13,803 nt of DNA, taken from Candidatus Bathyarchaeota archaeon. GTDB taxonomy: Archaea > Thermoproteota > Bathyarchaeia > Bathyarchaeales > Bathycorpusculaceae. A model generated the notes under the pieces. It was not told the DNA's origin. It did no database searches and saw only the letters and a list, made by a program, of their open reading frames with translations. Positions 5,889 through 13,803 of this stretch are shown here, in pieces. The stretch covers positions 1-13,803 of the forward strand of contig DAOUTL010000019.1 of the NCBI GenBank assembly GCA_030626685.1, given 5' to 3'. The translations under genes and the position numbers were made by a program. Each line of letters opens with the position of its first letter. The stretch's first letter is position 1.

Positions 5889-6404
5889 ATGGGCTATTCG
5901 GCTGCTTGGAAAATTTTAGAAGAAATGATTACCGACTTCCGAAAAAGAGGGATAACCGTTCCAGCGGATGTCATAAGTGATCTAAGATATGCAAAAACTC
6001 TGATCAGCGTTTTAAGGGCTGATCCGAGTCGTGTAGATACCGGTCAAAGGGTTGAAGAACATCTTCGCAGTGTAGAGTCCTTCCTCGTTTCTGATGGGCA
6101 GAAGAAGTTTGGAACAGAATACGTGGAAAAATGGCTTAAGCGACTGGATGAGGCAAGCAAAAAGGTGTTTGAAGAAGAAGGGGCGACGAGGTTTATTCCG
6201 AGGTTTCCACGGGAGCAAAAGTGGGTTCGTGTTAAACCTTCCGCTGAGTTGCCCATTGAAGAATTAAAGGCGTTAGCTGACGAATTAAACCTTTCGCATG
6301 ATGTGCAAAATGATGGCTGCTTGCTTATTTACGGTGAAGACGAACGCATAAAAGACTTTGTCAAGAAAATGACTGCAAAATATGGGTTGAAAGCCAGAAA
6401 ATAG
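5889..6404 (+). CDS. DUF2096-like archaeal protein, 171 residues
   Basis: The protein starts with a helix (MGYSAAWKILEEMITDFRKR), then PADVISDLRYAKTLISVLRAD, in which helical heptads continue to about residue 95 (YVEKWLKRLDEASKKVFEEE). A second, more compact domain follows from about residue 108 (WVRVKPSAELPIEELKALA), with NDGCLLIYGEDERIKDFVKKM at the end. The order and size match my memory of DUF2096, a family conserved in archaea with no known function. The ATG lies about 17 bases after the predicted transcript start and behind TGGTGA. It ends TAG-CGT-TAA, a near-tandem stop. It precedes smc on the same strand by 118 bases, but smc has its own box, so co-regulation is uncertain. Confidence 0.6.
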   Translation: MGYSAAWKILEEMITDFRKRGITVPADVISDLRYAKTLISVLRADPSRVDTGQRVEEHLRSVESFLVSDGQKKFGTEYVEKWLKRLDEASKKVFEEEGATRFIPRFPREQKWVRVKPSAELPIEELKALADELNLSHDVQNDGCLLIYGEDERIKDFVKKMTAKYGLKARK

Positions 6405-6445
6405 CGTTAAAAAGTACATAGTCATTAAAACTCGATGATGCAACA

Positions 6446-6454
6446 CTTTTATAG
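6446..6454 (+). promoter_or_regulatory. TATA box and ribosome site for smc
   Basis: CTTTTATAG is centred about 73 bases before the smc ATG, so transcripts would carry a leader of roughly 45-50 bases. That leader contains GGGTGAGG about 10-17 bases before the ATG at 6523, a usable Shine-Dalgarno sequence that supports this start. Confidence 0.4.
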
Positions 6455-6522
6455 AAAAAGCTTACAGAATTATCTGCAATAGACATTTCATGTGCTTCAA
6501 AAAGGGTGAGGACGCAAACTGA

Positions 6523-9500
6523 ATGCCCTACGTTAAGAAAATAGAGCTTAAAGGGTTCAAATCGTTCGGACCGAAAGCCGTTAAAGTAATTCTAGATAAG
6601 GGCTTCACCGCAATCACAGGTCCAAACGGAAGCGGAAAAACAAACATTGTGGACGCTGTTTTATTTGCTTTAGGAGAATTGAGCACGAGAAGGCTTCGCG
6701 CAGAAAGCGCTGCAAAACTAATTTTTCACGGGTCTGAGAAGGCCGGACTGGAAAGGGCGAAAATCGCTAAGGTAGTAATCCAGTTTGATAATGCAGATGG
6801 ACGCATACCGGTTGATACAACCACTGTTACAGTTTCACGTGAAGTTCGTAGAAACGGACAAAGCGTGTACAGGCTTAACGGTAGAAGAATCTCAAGGACA
6901 CATATTTTAGAGAGCCTTTCCATGGCTGGGATAAGCTCCGCAAGCCAAAACATAATCCTGCAAGGCACAATAACACGCCTAACAGAAACTTCTTCTGTGG
7001 AGCGTAGAAAAATTATTGAAGATTTAGTTGGAATAGCACAGTATGACGCTGAAAAGGCAGAAGCTGAAGAAAAACTGCGGGCAGCAGACATTTCGATACG
7101 CACAGCCACGGGCAGAATAGACGAGGTGCAGAAAAGAGTAGACGACTTAGAAAGAGAACGTAACGAACTGCTAAGGTACTCTTTTATCCAAGATGAAGTA
7201 AAGAAGTTTGAAGCCGTAAAACTTTCCCACAGCATAGCGCAACTGCAAGAGAAAATAAGGGAAATCTCTTCAAAAGCCGACGAAGTTGGGGAAAGGGTTG
7301 AAAAATTGAGGCAGCTGCGCGAACAGTTTAGGTCTAAAAGAAGAGAAATCGAAGGTGAATGGCGAAAACTAAGCTCAGAAACAGTTGAAGAGGGCGGTTC
7401 ACAGATATTAAAAGTTCAGATAAAAATCGGCGAATTAAAATCAGGACTAACGGAATTAGCAACCAAGATAAGTTCTGGAAAAACAAGCCTTGAAGGCTTA
7501 AGGCGAATTAGAGAAAACAATCTTCAGCAATATCAGTCAATTCGAAAAGAGATTCGTGAAAACCGACTAAGAATCAAACGATTAAAAAGCGGATATGAAC
7601 GAATTTCCGCTGAGATAGCTGCAAAACAAGCTGAACATGATGCGCTTGCGGCAGAGGCAGCCCAGCTTTGGGAAAGTCTCGGAGAAAACAGCAAGAAAAT
7701 TCGTGAAATTGAGCAACAACTTGACAAACATTACAAGAGGCTTACATACTTAAAATCTGAACGTACAAAAAGCCAAGCAGCCATCAAAATCAGTACAAGA
7801 AGGCTCAAGGACCTGAATAACCGCAAAGAAAGATTCGCAGCATCACTCAGCGAACTAGAAAAGTCGTTGGTCGAGCTTGAAAAAATGCAGAAGGAACAGA
7901 AAATTCAGCTGAGAAGCTTGGGGCGGATGCTTGAACGGAAAATCGTACAAAAAGAGGCCATAGAAAGAGAAATAGCAGAGGCTGGAGAAATAGCTAAGTC
8001 CGCACGGGAAGCGGTCATAGAGTTTGTGACGCAAAGGGAACTTGCAGAAACAGTGGCTGCAGAAGAGAAAGCCTTGAGGAGCATAGAAAAACTAGGGGAG
8101 TTAGGCGTTATCCCAGGAGTTTATGGTAGATTACGCAATTTAGTCAAAATTGACAAATCTTATCAACGAGCGATAGAGGCTGCGGCAGTTGGATGGCTAG
8201 ACGCAATAGTTGTAAAAGATTTTGATGCGGCTTTCACATGCACAGGAACCTTGCGAAGGCTGAAACTGGGAAGAATCAAGATAATTCCGCTTCAAGGAAT
8301 CTCAAACCTTAAGTCCTTTAAGATTCCCAAAAGTGAAGGCGTTAATGGTGCAGCTCAATTCTTTATAAAAAGTGCAAAGAAGTATGAGCCAGCAGTCCAC
8401 TTCGTTTTCGGCGACACAGTAATAGTATCAGACGACAAAACCGCCTTTACGTTATCCATTGAAGGCTATCGCGCAGTCACGGTTAACGGAGACCTATATG
8501 AGGTGGGCGGCGCCCTTGAAAGCGGCTACTATCGTGCTCCATTAGACTTTTCTGCCATTATTCCAAGCGAAGCAGCCATCAAAAGCCTAGACGAAGCTGT
8601 TTCCTCCCTCCAAAAGCACCTTTCACAGAGAAGCAGCGACACAGTCTCTTTTGAGGAGGAAATCAACCGAACCCGTGTTGAAGTCGCTCGGCTGTCAGAA
8701 GCCATAACCACACTTGATAGAGAAGTATCCAGAGTTAGAAGAAGCGTCAAAAGAACTAAAACCAACGCTAAACGAGTAAACCACTACATCACAATGCTTC
8801 AAAAAGAAATAGAAAACGAAAAAACCCAGATGTGGCTACGCAGAACTGAAAGAAGCTCCATCCAAAAAGAAACGCGGAAGCTTCAGACAGAGCTCGCCGC
8901 CTTAAGAAAGAAAACAGATCCAACTCACATCCAAGAAATGGAAGTTGGGAGGGAAAAACTAGCCGAAGAGATAATCACGTTAAGACAAAAACTAGGAACC
9001 GTCCAAACAGAAATCTCAACGCTTCAATCACAATTTGACAACGTTTTGAGGGTTGGATATCAAAACGCAAAAATTCAACTGGCAAAAGTTGAACAACAGC
9101 TAAGAAGGATTGAAAAGGAAACAGAAGACGCAGTACGCGAGAGGGAATCATTAAAACAAGAGCTCTTAGAACTAGAACGGAGACGTGTAGAGCTTTCTAA
9201 GACCGTTTTCTCCGCGAGGGAAGAAGCCAAAAAATTCACAGCACAAATCGACGACGTAGACAAGAAACTGCGGAATCTTGATTCAGAATATGAACAGGCG
9301 GACCATCTACTAAACCAGCTTCAACTAAACATTCAAACATCCCTATTACAGTTTGAACAGTACCGAACCCAGCTTAGACGAATAGGCTACGAACAACCAT
9401 TAGAAGTAACACAAAAACAGGTTGAAGAGGCTGAAACTTCCATAAAAATGATGCAGTTTGAACTTGAAAGAATAGGCGCAGTGAACCAGCTTGCATTATC

Positions 9501-10074
9501 CCATTATGCCGAACAAATTTCACGCTACAAAGAACTTTCATTAAGAATGAATGAGCTTGAAAGAGAAAAACAAGCCATCCTACAGTTCATGGATGAAATT
9601 GAACGCAAAAAACGCAAGGTCTTCATGGAAGCCTTCGAAAAAATCAACCAAAACCTACAAAAATACTTCTCAAAGCTAACGGGAGGCGGAAACGCCGTTT
9701 TAAAGCTTGAAAACCCGAGTAACCCCTTCTCAGGCGGCATCGACATGCTTGTCCAATTTCTCCATAAGCCTTCAATAGTTGTAAGCGGAGCCAGCGGTGG
9801 GGAACGTTCAGTTGCAGCGGTTGCCTTCATCTTCGCATTACAGGAGTTTACCCCTGCATCCTTCTGCGTCCTTGACGAGATAGACGCCCATTTAGATGCT
9901 TTCCACGTTTCAAAACTCGCTGACCTTCTCATGGAAGAGTCAGAGAAAACCCAGTTTATAGTAATCACTTTAAAACCTGAAATGGTGAACAAAACGCAGA
10001 AGGTTTACGGGGTTTATGAGCGCAACGGAGTTTCAAACGTTATCTCAGCAAGGTTCCTAGAGGTGCCAAGTTAA
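6523..10074 (+). CDS. smc: Chromosome segregation ATPase SMC
   Basis: The protein has 1183 residues, the usual size of a prokaryotic SMC. Visible: Walker A GPNGSGKTN at 33-41; Q-loop Gln147 in NIILQG; a first coiled coil from about 170 to 520; an SMC hinge at about 525-665 (LGVIPGVYGRL, AVGWLDAIVV, GDLYEVGGALESG); a returning coiled coil to about 1040; signature SGASGGERS at 1088-1096; Walker B VLDEIDAHLD at 1116-1125; and an ITLKPEM switch near the end. The signature has Ala where most SMCs have Leu or Met before SGGE. SMC dimers bind the kleisin ScpA and ScpB to form a ring that compacts and segregates the chromosome by ATP-driven DNA loop handling. The stop TAA shares its last base with the scpA ATG (TAATG), so the two are translationally coupled. 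Confidence 0.97.
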   Translation: MPYVKKIELKGFKSFGPKAVKVILDKGFTAITGPNGSGKTNIVDAVLFALGELSTRRLRAESAAKLIFHGSEKAGLERAKIAKVVIQFDNADGRIPVDTTTVTVSREVRRNGQSVYRLNGRRISRTHILESLSMAGISSASQNIILQGTITRLTETSSVERRKIIEDLVGIAQYDAEKAEAEEKLRAADISIRTATGRIDEVQKRVDDLERERNELLRYSFIQDEVKKFEAVKLSHSIAQLQEKIREISSKADEVGERVEKLRQLREQFRSKRREIEGEWRKLSSETVEEGGSQILKVQIKIGELKSGLTELATKISSGKTSLEGLRRIRENNLQQYQSIRKEIRENRLRIKRLKSGYERISAEIAAKQAEHDALAAEAAQLWESLGENSKKIREIEQQLDKHYKRLTYLKSERTKSQAAIKISTRRLKDLNNRKERFAASLSELEKSLVELEKMQKEQKIQLRSLGRMLERKIVQKEAIEREIAEAGEIAKSAREAVIEFVTQRELAETVAAEEKALRSIEKLGELGVIPGVYGRLRNLVKIDKSYQRAIEAAAVGWLDAIVVKDFDAAFTCTGTLRRLKLGRIKIIPLQGISNLKSFKIPKSEGVNGAAQFFIKSAKKYEPAVHFVFGDTVIVSDDKTAFTLSIEGYRAVTVNGDLYEVGGALESGYYRAPLDFSAIIPSEAAIKSLDEAVSSLQKHLSQRSSDTVSFEEEINRTRVEVARLSEAITTLDREVSRVRRSVKRTKTNAKRVNHYITMLQKEIENEKTQMWLRRTERSSIQKETRKLQTELAALRKKTDPTHIQEMEVGREKLAEEIITLRQKLGTVQTEISTLQSQFDNVLRVGYQNAKIQLAKVEQQLRRIEKETEDAVRERESLKQELLELERRRVELSKTVFSAREEAKKFTAQIDDVDKKLRNLDSEYEQADHLLNQLQLNIQTSLLQFEQYRTQLRRIGYEQPLEVTQKQVEEAETSIKMMQFELERIGAVNQLALSHYAEQISRYKELSLRMNELEREKQAILQFMDEIERKKRKVFMEAFEKINQNLQKYFSKLTGGGNAVLKLENPSNPFSGGIDMLVQFLHKPSIVVSGASGGERSVAAVAFIFALQEFTPASFCVLDEIDAHLDAFHVSKLADLLMEESEKTQFIVITLKPEMVNKTQKVYGVYERNGVSNVISARFLEVPS

Positions 10075-10763
10075 TGGCTGCAACCATCAAAAAGCCGTTT
10101 TATCTGCGTCCTCCATGGAACATCCTTTTCGAGTTTCGCAAACTTGAAAAGCTTACACCTTGGAACATCAACATTGCATATCTGCTTACAACATTTCTTG
10201 AGGAAATGGAAAAAACTGAGCAGATAGACTTTAGGGCGTCAGGCGTAGCCCTCGACTCCTCAGCCCTCATATACTTGATGAAGTCAAAGCTTCTGCTGAA
10301 ACTTGAAGAACCACCGCCGCCACCGAAAGCTCCACAAGAATTCCTTCCCCCACCTCTATTCCTACCCCTCAGACACGAGTTAACTTCAACAACTATCCGC
10401 CATCTGCTAGAAGTTTTAGACGACGTTTTAAAGGGTGAAAAATTCATTCGCCCAGAAAAAACCGTTCCAGAACCCATTCTTCCAACTCCCTCAGAGATTC
10501 TGCCACAACTAGACCTATACCTGATGGAAATTGAGCGGCAGATGGAAAAACTCTATGCCTCTCTCTCGCAGATGGTGAAAGGCACAGGAATAATAGAGTT
10601 TTCAACCCTAATAAAGGGTATGAGACGGCTGGAAGCCATCCGCACATTCATTCTCCTACTGTTTTTGACGCAAGATGGGAGAGTAAATCTGTGGCAAGAT
10701 GAAGAATCCGAAGAGATATACATAACTATTAACCTAAACTCCTTAGAATCCGAACAGTTGTAA
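10074..10763 (+). CDS. scpA: Segregation and condensation protein A (kleisin)
   Basis: This 229-residue protein begins at the ATG overlapping the smc stop by one base. The N-terminal domain has the kleisin pattern FRKLEKLTPWNINIAYLLTT, a helix EEMEKTEQIDFRASGVAL and ALIYLMKSKLLLKLEE, equivalent to the ScpA helix that packs on the SMC neck. A proline-rich linker follows (PPPPP at 80-84, then FLPPPLFLPL). The C-terminal winged helix (about 160-229, with SQMVKGTGIIEFSTLIKGM and an RLEAIRTFILLLFL helix) should bind the SMC cap. The protein bridges the two SMC heads and recruits ScpB. Position and domains agree, so the assignment is firm although archaeal ScpA sequences diverge strongly. Confidence 0.92.
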   Translation: MAATIKKPFYLRPPWNILFEFRKLEKLTPWNINIAYLLTTFLEEMEKTEQIDFRASGVALDSSALIYLMKSKLLLKLEEPPPPPKAPQEFLPPPLFLPLRHELTSTTIRHLLEVLDDVLKGEKFIRPEKTVPEPILPTPSEILPQLDLYLMEIERQMEKLYASLSQMVKGTGIIEFSTLIKGMRRLEAIRTFILLLFLTQDGRVNLWQDEESEEIYITINLNSLESEQL

Positions 10764-10977
10764 GCTACATTGAATGTTTGGAACATTTTTCTTTGGCGAG
10801 AATTCGAGTCTCTCCGGGCTATTATTGCTTAGGCAAGAATCATATAACTCTCCATTTCATCTCTCCTGAGGCATTGCTCTATCTGCTGATAAGATTTCAC
10901 TTTATCAGTCAGAGGTTTAGTAACAATACTGGTAAGTCATTTTGTAAGATTATAAATGCTTCTCTTGAAGTTTGAGA
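10764..10977. other. Intergenic region between scpA and the acetyltransferase gene
   Basis: No convincing gene is seen; a TTG-started frame of 65 codons has no recognisable protein pattern. The stretch contains an inverted repeat CTGATAA...TTATCAG (10886-10892 and 10902-10908, 9-base loop), a possible hairpin at the tail-to-tail boundary of scpA (plus) and the GNAT gene (minus). Confidence 0.4.
10886..10908. terminator. Inverted repeat between converging genes, possible terminator
   Basis: A perfect 7-base stem CTGATAA/TTATCAG with a 9-base loop lies between the converging scpA and GNAT genes. It lacks a long T run, so it is only a weak terminator candidate. Confidence 0.25.
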
Positions 10978-12240
10978 TCACTCCCAAACCAAGGGCAAGT
11001 TGCTTCCATAGGGCGTGCTCTTTGGAAAAAGCACATCTACTAATCGAATGCCTTTCAGATTTTTTGTGTTTGCTCTAATACTATTAATTGTGGCCTCTTT
11101 TCTCTCTATAAGCTCATGGATGCTCTTGTATCCAGTGGCAAGTGGATTCAACGAAGATAATGGTGCTTCTACTGTGTAGTCTGCTTTCTCTTCATCAGTT
11201 AAAACTATGATTTCTCCATCATTAATCAGGATATTTATTGTTTCTTTCCCCGTTTTTACGGCTAGTGATATTGTCTTATTGTAAAACTCTGAATGATTCA
11301 ATCTACTCTCAAGTTCCTCTTTCATTTTACTAAGTAACGTCGTCATGTTCAGAGTTCGTGCAAAGCCAGCACCACTAGCCATTGTTATTCTAAGTTCCGC
11401 ATTTTGCCAGTATGCAAATTGCGCGAATGGATGTTGCGGGGTCATTGGACAAATTAGTTCAGCCAACTTCTTCTCTTTTGCGTAGTCTAACAATTTGTTG
11501 AAGACTATTTTGCATGCTTCGGTATTAGCGACCCCGATTTCCAGCACGTTTCTGCCCGACGGAGCGGTATGACTGATTGAATAATAACCTATCACTCTAC
11601 CTTTTTTGTCAATCACCGTCTGGAACTCGACGTTTGGGCTGTAAACCTTCCACTCGAACGGTTCTGGGTTTCTTATTTCTGCTAGTATCTGATTAATGGT
11701 GTTTCTGTGATATATGTCCGTGACTTCTTTTGCTTGTGTTTCCTCATACGGCTGCATCGTAAACGTGTCTTTAACGTCAGTTGGGTGGCACCTTTCAGGC
11801 TTTATTGTCACGCTTGAACCTACCATGGCTGGCGAATATCCGTAATGGGTATATAGCCATGGGTGTCCCCACAGAGTTGTGATGTCGAATTCTTGCTGTT
11901 TCATGTAGCTTATCGCGTCTCGCATGACTGCACTGCAATAACCTTTCTTTTCATGTCCCGCACGAGTCGCCACCGGAGAAACTATAGCGTTGTTAACTAT
12001 TGCCCTGCCGATTCTAGCTTGACGCCTTATGATGAGCATCATGCTGACAATTTTGCCTTCTGCTTCAACGATTCTCAAGTCTCCTTTGCGAAAGTTTGAA
12101 TCAGCAGTAACTGTAGCTTCTACTATATTGCGTTCCAATTCACCTGTTGAACGTCCACCTGCAGCTTTTCTGAAAGCTTCCTGCGTCATCGTCAAGATTT
12201 CTTCATACTCTGCTTCTTCCGCAGCTCTGGCTTGCAACAT
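10978..12240 (-). CDS. Eis-like GNAT acetyltransferase with C-terminal SCP2-like domain
   Basis: The 420-residue length and three-part layout match the Eis family: an N-terminal GNAT domain (about 1-150), a second, degenerate GNAT domain (about 155-300) and a C-terminal sterol-carrier-like domain (about 310-420). In the first domain, strand AIVNNAIVSPV leads into an acetyl-CoA loop ending EKKGYCSAVMRDAI, and LWGHPWLYTHYGYSPA carries the Tyr-rich GY segment typical of the family. The loop deviates from R/Q-x-x-G-x-G/A. Eis proteins transfer acetyl groups to amines, including lysines or aminoglycosides in bacteria; the archaeal substrate is unknown. Its ATG lies about 35 bases after a TTTAATTAG-type box, giving a near-leaderless transcript. 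It sits divergently from the methyltransferase and breaks the scpA-scpB pair. Confidence 0.85.
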   Translation of the reverse strand: MLQARAAEEAEYEEILTMTQEAFRKAAGGRSTGELERNIVEATVTADSNFRKGDLRIVEAEGKIVSMMLIIRRQARIGRAIVNNAIVSPVATRAGHEKKGYCSAVMRDAISYMKQQEFDITTLWGHPWLYTHYGYSPAMVGSSVTIKPERCHPTDVKDTFTMQPYEETQAKEVTDIYHRNTINQILAEIRNPEPFEWKVYSPNVEFQTVIDKKGRVIGYYSISHTAPSGRNVLEIGVANTEACKIVFNKLLDYAKEKKLAELICPMTPQHPFAQFAYWQNAELRITMASGAGFARTLNMTTLLSKMKEELESRLNHSEFYNKTISLAVKTGKETINILINDGEIIVLTDEEKADYTVEAPLSSLNPLATGYKSIHELIERKEATINSIRANTKNLKGIRLVDVLFPKSTPYGSNLPLVWE

Positions 12241-12269
12241 CCCATCAACTCTCGGACAACTTCTTCCTT

Positions 12270-12322
12270 TCTAATTAAAGAATCTTTTGATTATGAAACG
12301 TGCGCGAAGTTATTTTTTAATA
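12270..12322. promoter_or_regulatory. Divergent promoters for the GNAT and methyltransferase genes
   Basis: On the minus strand CTTTAATTAG (12271-12280) is centred about 35 bases before the GNAT ATG at 12240. On the plus strand TTTTTTAAT (12314-12322) is centred about 50 bases before the methyltransferase TTG, which suggests a leader of about 25 bases with purine-rich GAGGGATGG. Confidence 0.4.
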
Positions 12323-12368
12323 AGTGGTTGCTTAGCTATGTAAGTGCAAAGAGAATGAGGGATGGTTC

Positions 12369-13124
12369 TTGCGTAAGAAGGAGAGCATAAAGAAAGAATG
12401 GGATGATGCTGCGAAATCTTGGGTAGATTTTGTGAGGAAAGGCAAGGACTATTACAGAGATGAGCTTAACAACCCTGCGACTTTTAAGTTAATAGGAGAT
12501 GTAAGAGGTCGGCTTGTATTAGACTTAGCGTGTGGAGAGGGATACAACACGAGAATCCTAGCGAGAAAAGGCGCCAAGGTAACCGGGGTGGACTTCTCAG
12601 AGAAACTGATAGAACTCGCAAAACGAGAAGAAGCAAAGGAAAAGCTGGGTATATGCTACCGTGTTTTGGACGTCGCTGACCTTAAAGAGTTTTCAAGCAA
12701 CCATTTTGACCTAGTAACCTGCTTCATGTCTCTTCAAGACATTGAGAACTATAAAATGGCAATATCTGAAGCAGCAAGGGTTTTGAGGAATTAGGGTCGA
12801 TTTGTTTTTTCAATTCCCCATCCATGGTTCATAACGATGGTTATAAAGGGAAAGAGAGTAAGCGCGACAAGAAGATATTTCGGAGCAGTCAAATATCCTG
12901 TTCAATGGAAAATGGAGAGACTTGTAAAGCCATTTAGAACTACATCTTTCCACAGAACGTTGACGGACTATTTCGACGCACTCTATAAGAGTAAGTTATT
13001 TGTGTCAAGGCTTGTCGAGCCAAGACCAACACAGAAAGGATTACTGAAATATCCCCCGCTTAGAGAAGTCTTAGTGATACCACAATCGATAATTATCGAA
13101 TCAATAACAATCACAGATGAATAG
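12369..13124 (+). CDS. Class I SAM-dependent methyltransferase with one in-frame TAG
   Basis: A TTG start, the only start codon open to this frame here, begins a continuous frame to TAG 13122-13124, broken only by TAG at 12792-12794 (codon 142). Before it: SAM motif I VLDLACGEG (50-58), acidic D75 in VTGVD, D101 in VLDVADL, motif IV-like FDLVTCFMSLQDI, and AARVLRN. After it, in the same frame: GRFVFSIPHPWF, then FHRTLTDYFDAL and LVEPRP near the C-terminus, all usual for a ~250-residue small-molecule methyltransferase of this class. The TAG falls in the turn that is normally P-G-G or P-D-G. As no other damage is visible, it is a fresh nonsense mutation, a base error, or a decoded codon such as pyrrolysine. 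If TAG stops, a 141-residue protein without the C-terminal part results. The methyl acceptor is unknown. Confidence 0.8.
12792..12794 (+). other. In-frame TAG inside the methyltransferase
   Basis: This TAG lies between AAT (N141) and GGT (G143). The flanking protein reads RVLRN and GRFVFS, so the frame is unbroken on both sides. Amber codons also end the genes at 2812, 5163, 5889 and this one, so TAG is an ordinary stop for part of the genes here. Confidence 0.85.
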
Positions 13125-13197
13125 CACGCGCTTTTGTTTTTAAGATTGGATTGCGAAAAGTGTCTTCTGTAGCTCTCCCTTCTAGCAATAACTCTAA

Positions 13198-13210
13198 ACT
13201 TAATATATGC
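13198..13210 (+). promoter_or_regulatory. TATA box upstream of scpB
   Basis: ACTTAATATATGC is centred about 73 bases before the scpB TTG, giving a leader of around 45 bases. GTTGGAGAT lies 9 bases before that TTG and serves as its ribosome site. So scpB appears to have its own promoter here, apart from smc-scpA. Confidence 0.4.
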
Positions 13211-13276
13211 TTCTAACCGTATGACTTTATTGTTAAATGCTATTGCGGATATACATAATTGTTGGAGATTTAAAAA

Positions 13277-13803
13277 TTGCAGAAAACGGAAAAACAAGCA
13301 TTTAAGCTGGATGAGGCTTCCCAGCAGAAACAAGCCGCAGAGAAAAAAACTCAACGGGGATTAGCCCTGGTGGAGGCTGCATTGTATGTGGCTGGTCGCC
13401 CGTTAAACCTAAATGAATTGTGTTCGGTTTTGAAAACTCGTTCAAAAAACAAGACTAGGAAGCTTGCAAAGACGCTTTTGCGAGAATACGCGAGCAGAAA
13501 TACGGCTCTTGAGATTTTAGAGTTGAAGGATGAAAGATACGTTTTGCAGTTAAAGGCTGAGTTCACACCTCATGTTAGAAAACTTGTTAAGAGACCGCTG
13601 CTTTCCACGGGTCCCTTAAAAACGCTTGCCTACATAGCTTATAGACAGCCAGTTTCCCAAAAAAGGGTTGTTGAAGTGCGGGGGCATCATGTCTACGGCC
13701 ACATTAAACTGCTGAAGGAAATGGGGTTAGTTGTTGGTGAAAGAAGAGGGCGTTCAACGATTCTGAGAACAACAGAGTATTTCGCAGACTACTTTGGCTT
13801 AAG
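13277..13803 (+). CDS. scpB: Segregation and condensation protein B, 3' end outside window
   Basis: A TTG at 13277, just after an in-frame TAA and 9 bases behind GGAG, opens a frame that runs off the right edge after 175 codons. After a polar N-terminus of about 30 residues comes the first winged-helix domain (ALVEAALYVAGRPLNLNELC, AKTLLREYASRNTALEILEL, DERYVLQLKAEF), then the second (LSTGPLKTLAYIAYRQPVSQ, VRGHHVYGHIKLLKEMGLVV, GRSTILRTTEYFADYFGL). This is the ScpB pattern; the GRS...T.YFADYFGL end matches the usual C-terminal strand. ScpB dimers bind the ScpA linker and regulate SMC ATPase activity. It lies about 2.5 kb after scpA in the same direction, separated by the GNAT and methyltransferase genes. 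A short C-terminal tail is missing. Confidence 0.9.
   Translation, partial: MQKTEKQAFKLDEASQQKQAAEKKTQRGLALVEAALYVAGRPLNLNELCSVLKTRSKNKTRKLAKTLLREYASRNTALEILELKDERYVLQLKAEFTPHVRKLVKRPLLSTGPLKTLAYIAYRQPVSQKRVVEVRGHHVYGHIKLLKEMGLVVGERRGRSTILRTTEYFADYFGL

Noticed and set aside
10778..10975. 65-codon ORF after scpA
   Set aside because: TTG start, no clear ribosome site, no recognisable protein pattern; it spans a hairpin between converging genes.
12025..12070. Possible C/D box small RNA (ATGATGA followed by CTGA)
   Set aside because: It lies wholly inside the GNAT coding sequence and lacks properly placed C' and D' boxes.
12837..13124. Separate 95-residue gene starting at ATG 12837
   Set aside because: It is the C-terminal part of the methyltransferase in the same frame as the upstream part; conserved GRFVFSIPHPWF lies before this ATG.
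1..13803. CRISPR array or long direct repeats
   Set aside because: No regularly spaced repeats were seen anywhere in the window.

Overview
The window looks archaeal, about 40% G+C. It carries an SMC condensin with its kleisin ScpA and the start of ScpB. It also has a DUF2096-type protein, several TTG starts, and AT-rich box A/TATA elements about 25 bases upstream of gene starts, some apparently leaderless. The gene set and composition would fit a Bathyarchaeia-like (MCG) or related TACK-group archaeon, but that placement is inference.

Region 1 (1-2155, + strand) is a compact operon-like run. It holds the C-terminal part of a divergent superfamily II helicase, cut by the left edge, then a calcineurin-like phosphoesterase overlapping it by 4 bases, then a tiny four-CxxC zinc protein. 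The zinc protein can be read in full only with a one-base shift at a GTT-TGA sequence. The set suggests nucleic-acid processing, but no role is proven.

Region 2 (2156-5888) is gene-poor accessory DNA. It has three small proteins I do not recognise, a DUF4268/PD-(D/E)XK-like protein, a FUN14-like small membrane protein and a possible 43-residue leaderless protein. It also holds two relics that suggest an old tRNA-targeted integrated element. One is a degenerate tRNA 3'-end-like fragment (about 3781-3822). The other is the last ~35 codons of an archaeal-type tyrosine integrase (4996-5103, minus strand).

Region 3 (5889-13803) is the chromosome-maintenance block: a DUF2096 protein, then smc-scpA joined by a 1-base stop/start overlap, and scpB at the right edge (cut off). 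Between scpA and scpB lie an Eis-like GNAT acetyltransferase (minus strand) and a divergently transcribed SAM-dependent methyltransferase. The methyltransferase frame is intact end to end except for one in-frame TAG at 12792-12794, placed exactly between a conserved RVLR-N and GRFVFS. SMC, ScpA and ScpB are expected to form the ATPase-kleisin-WHD complex that compacts and segregates the chromosome.

The strongest items for a second look are the TAG inside the methyltransferase (nonsense mutation, sequencing error or pyrrolysine decoding), the possible +1 frameshift in the zinc protein, and the tRNA/integrase relics. I did not find a clear multi-gene system that I could defend as wholly new.
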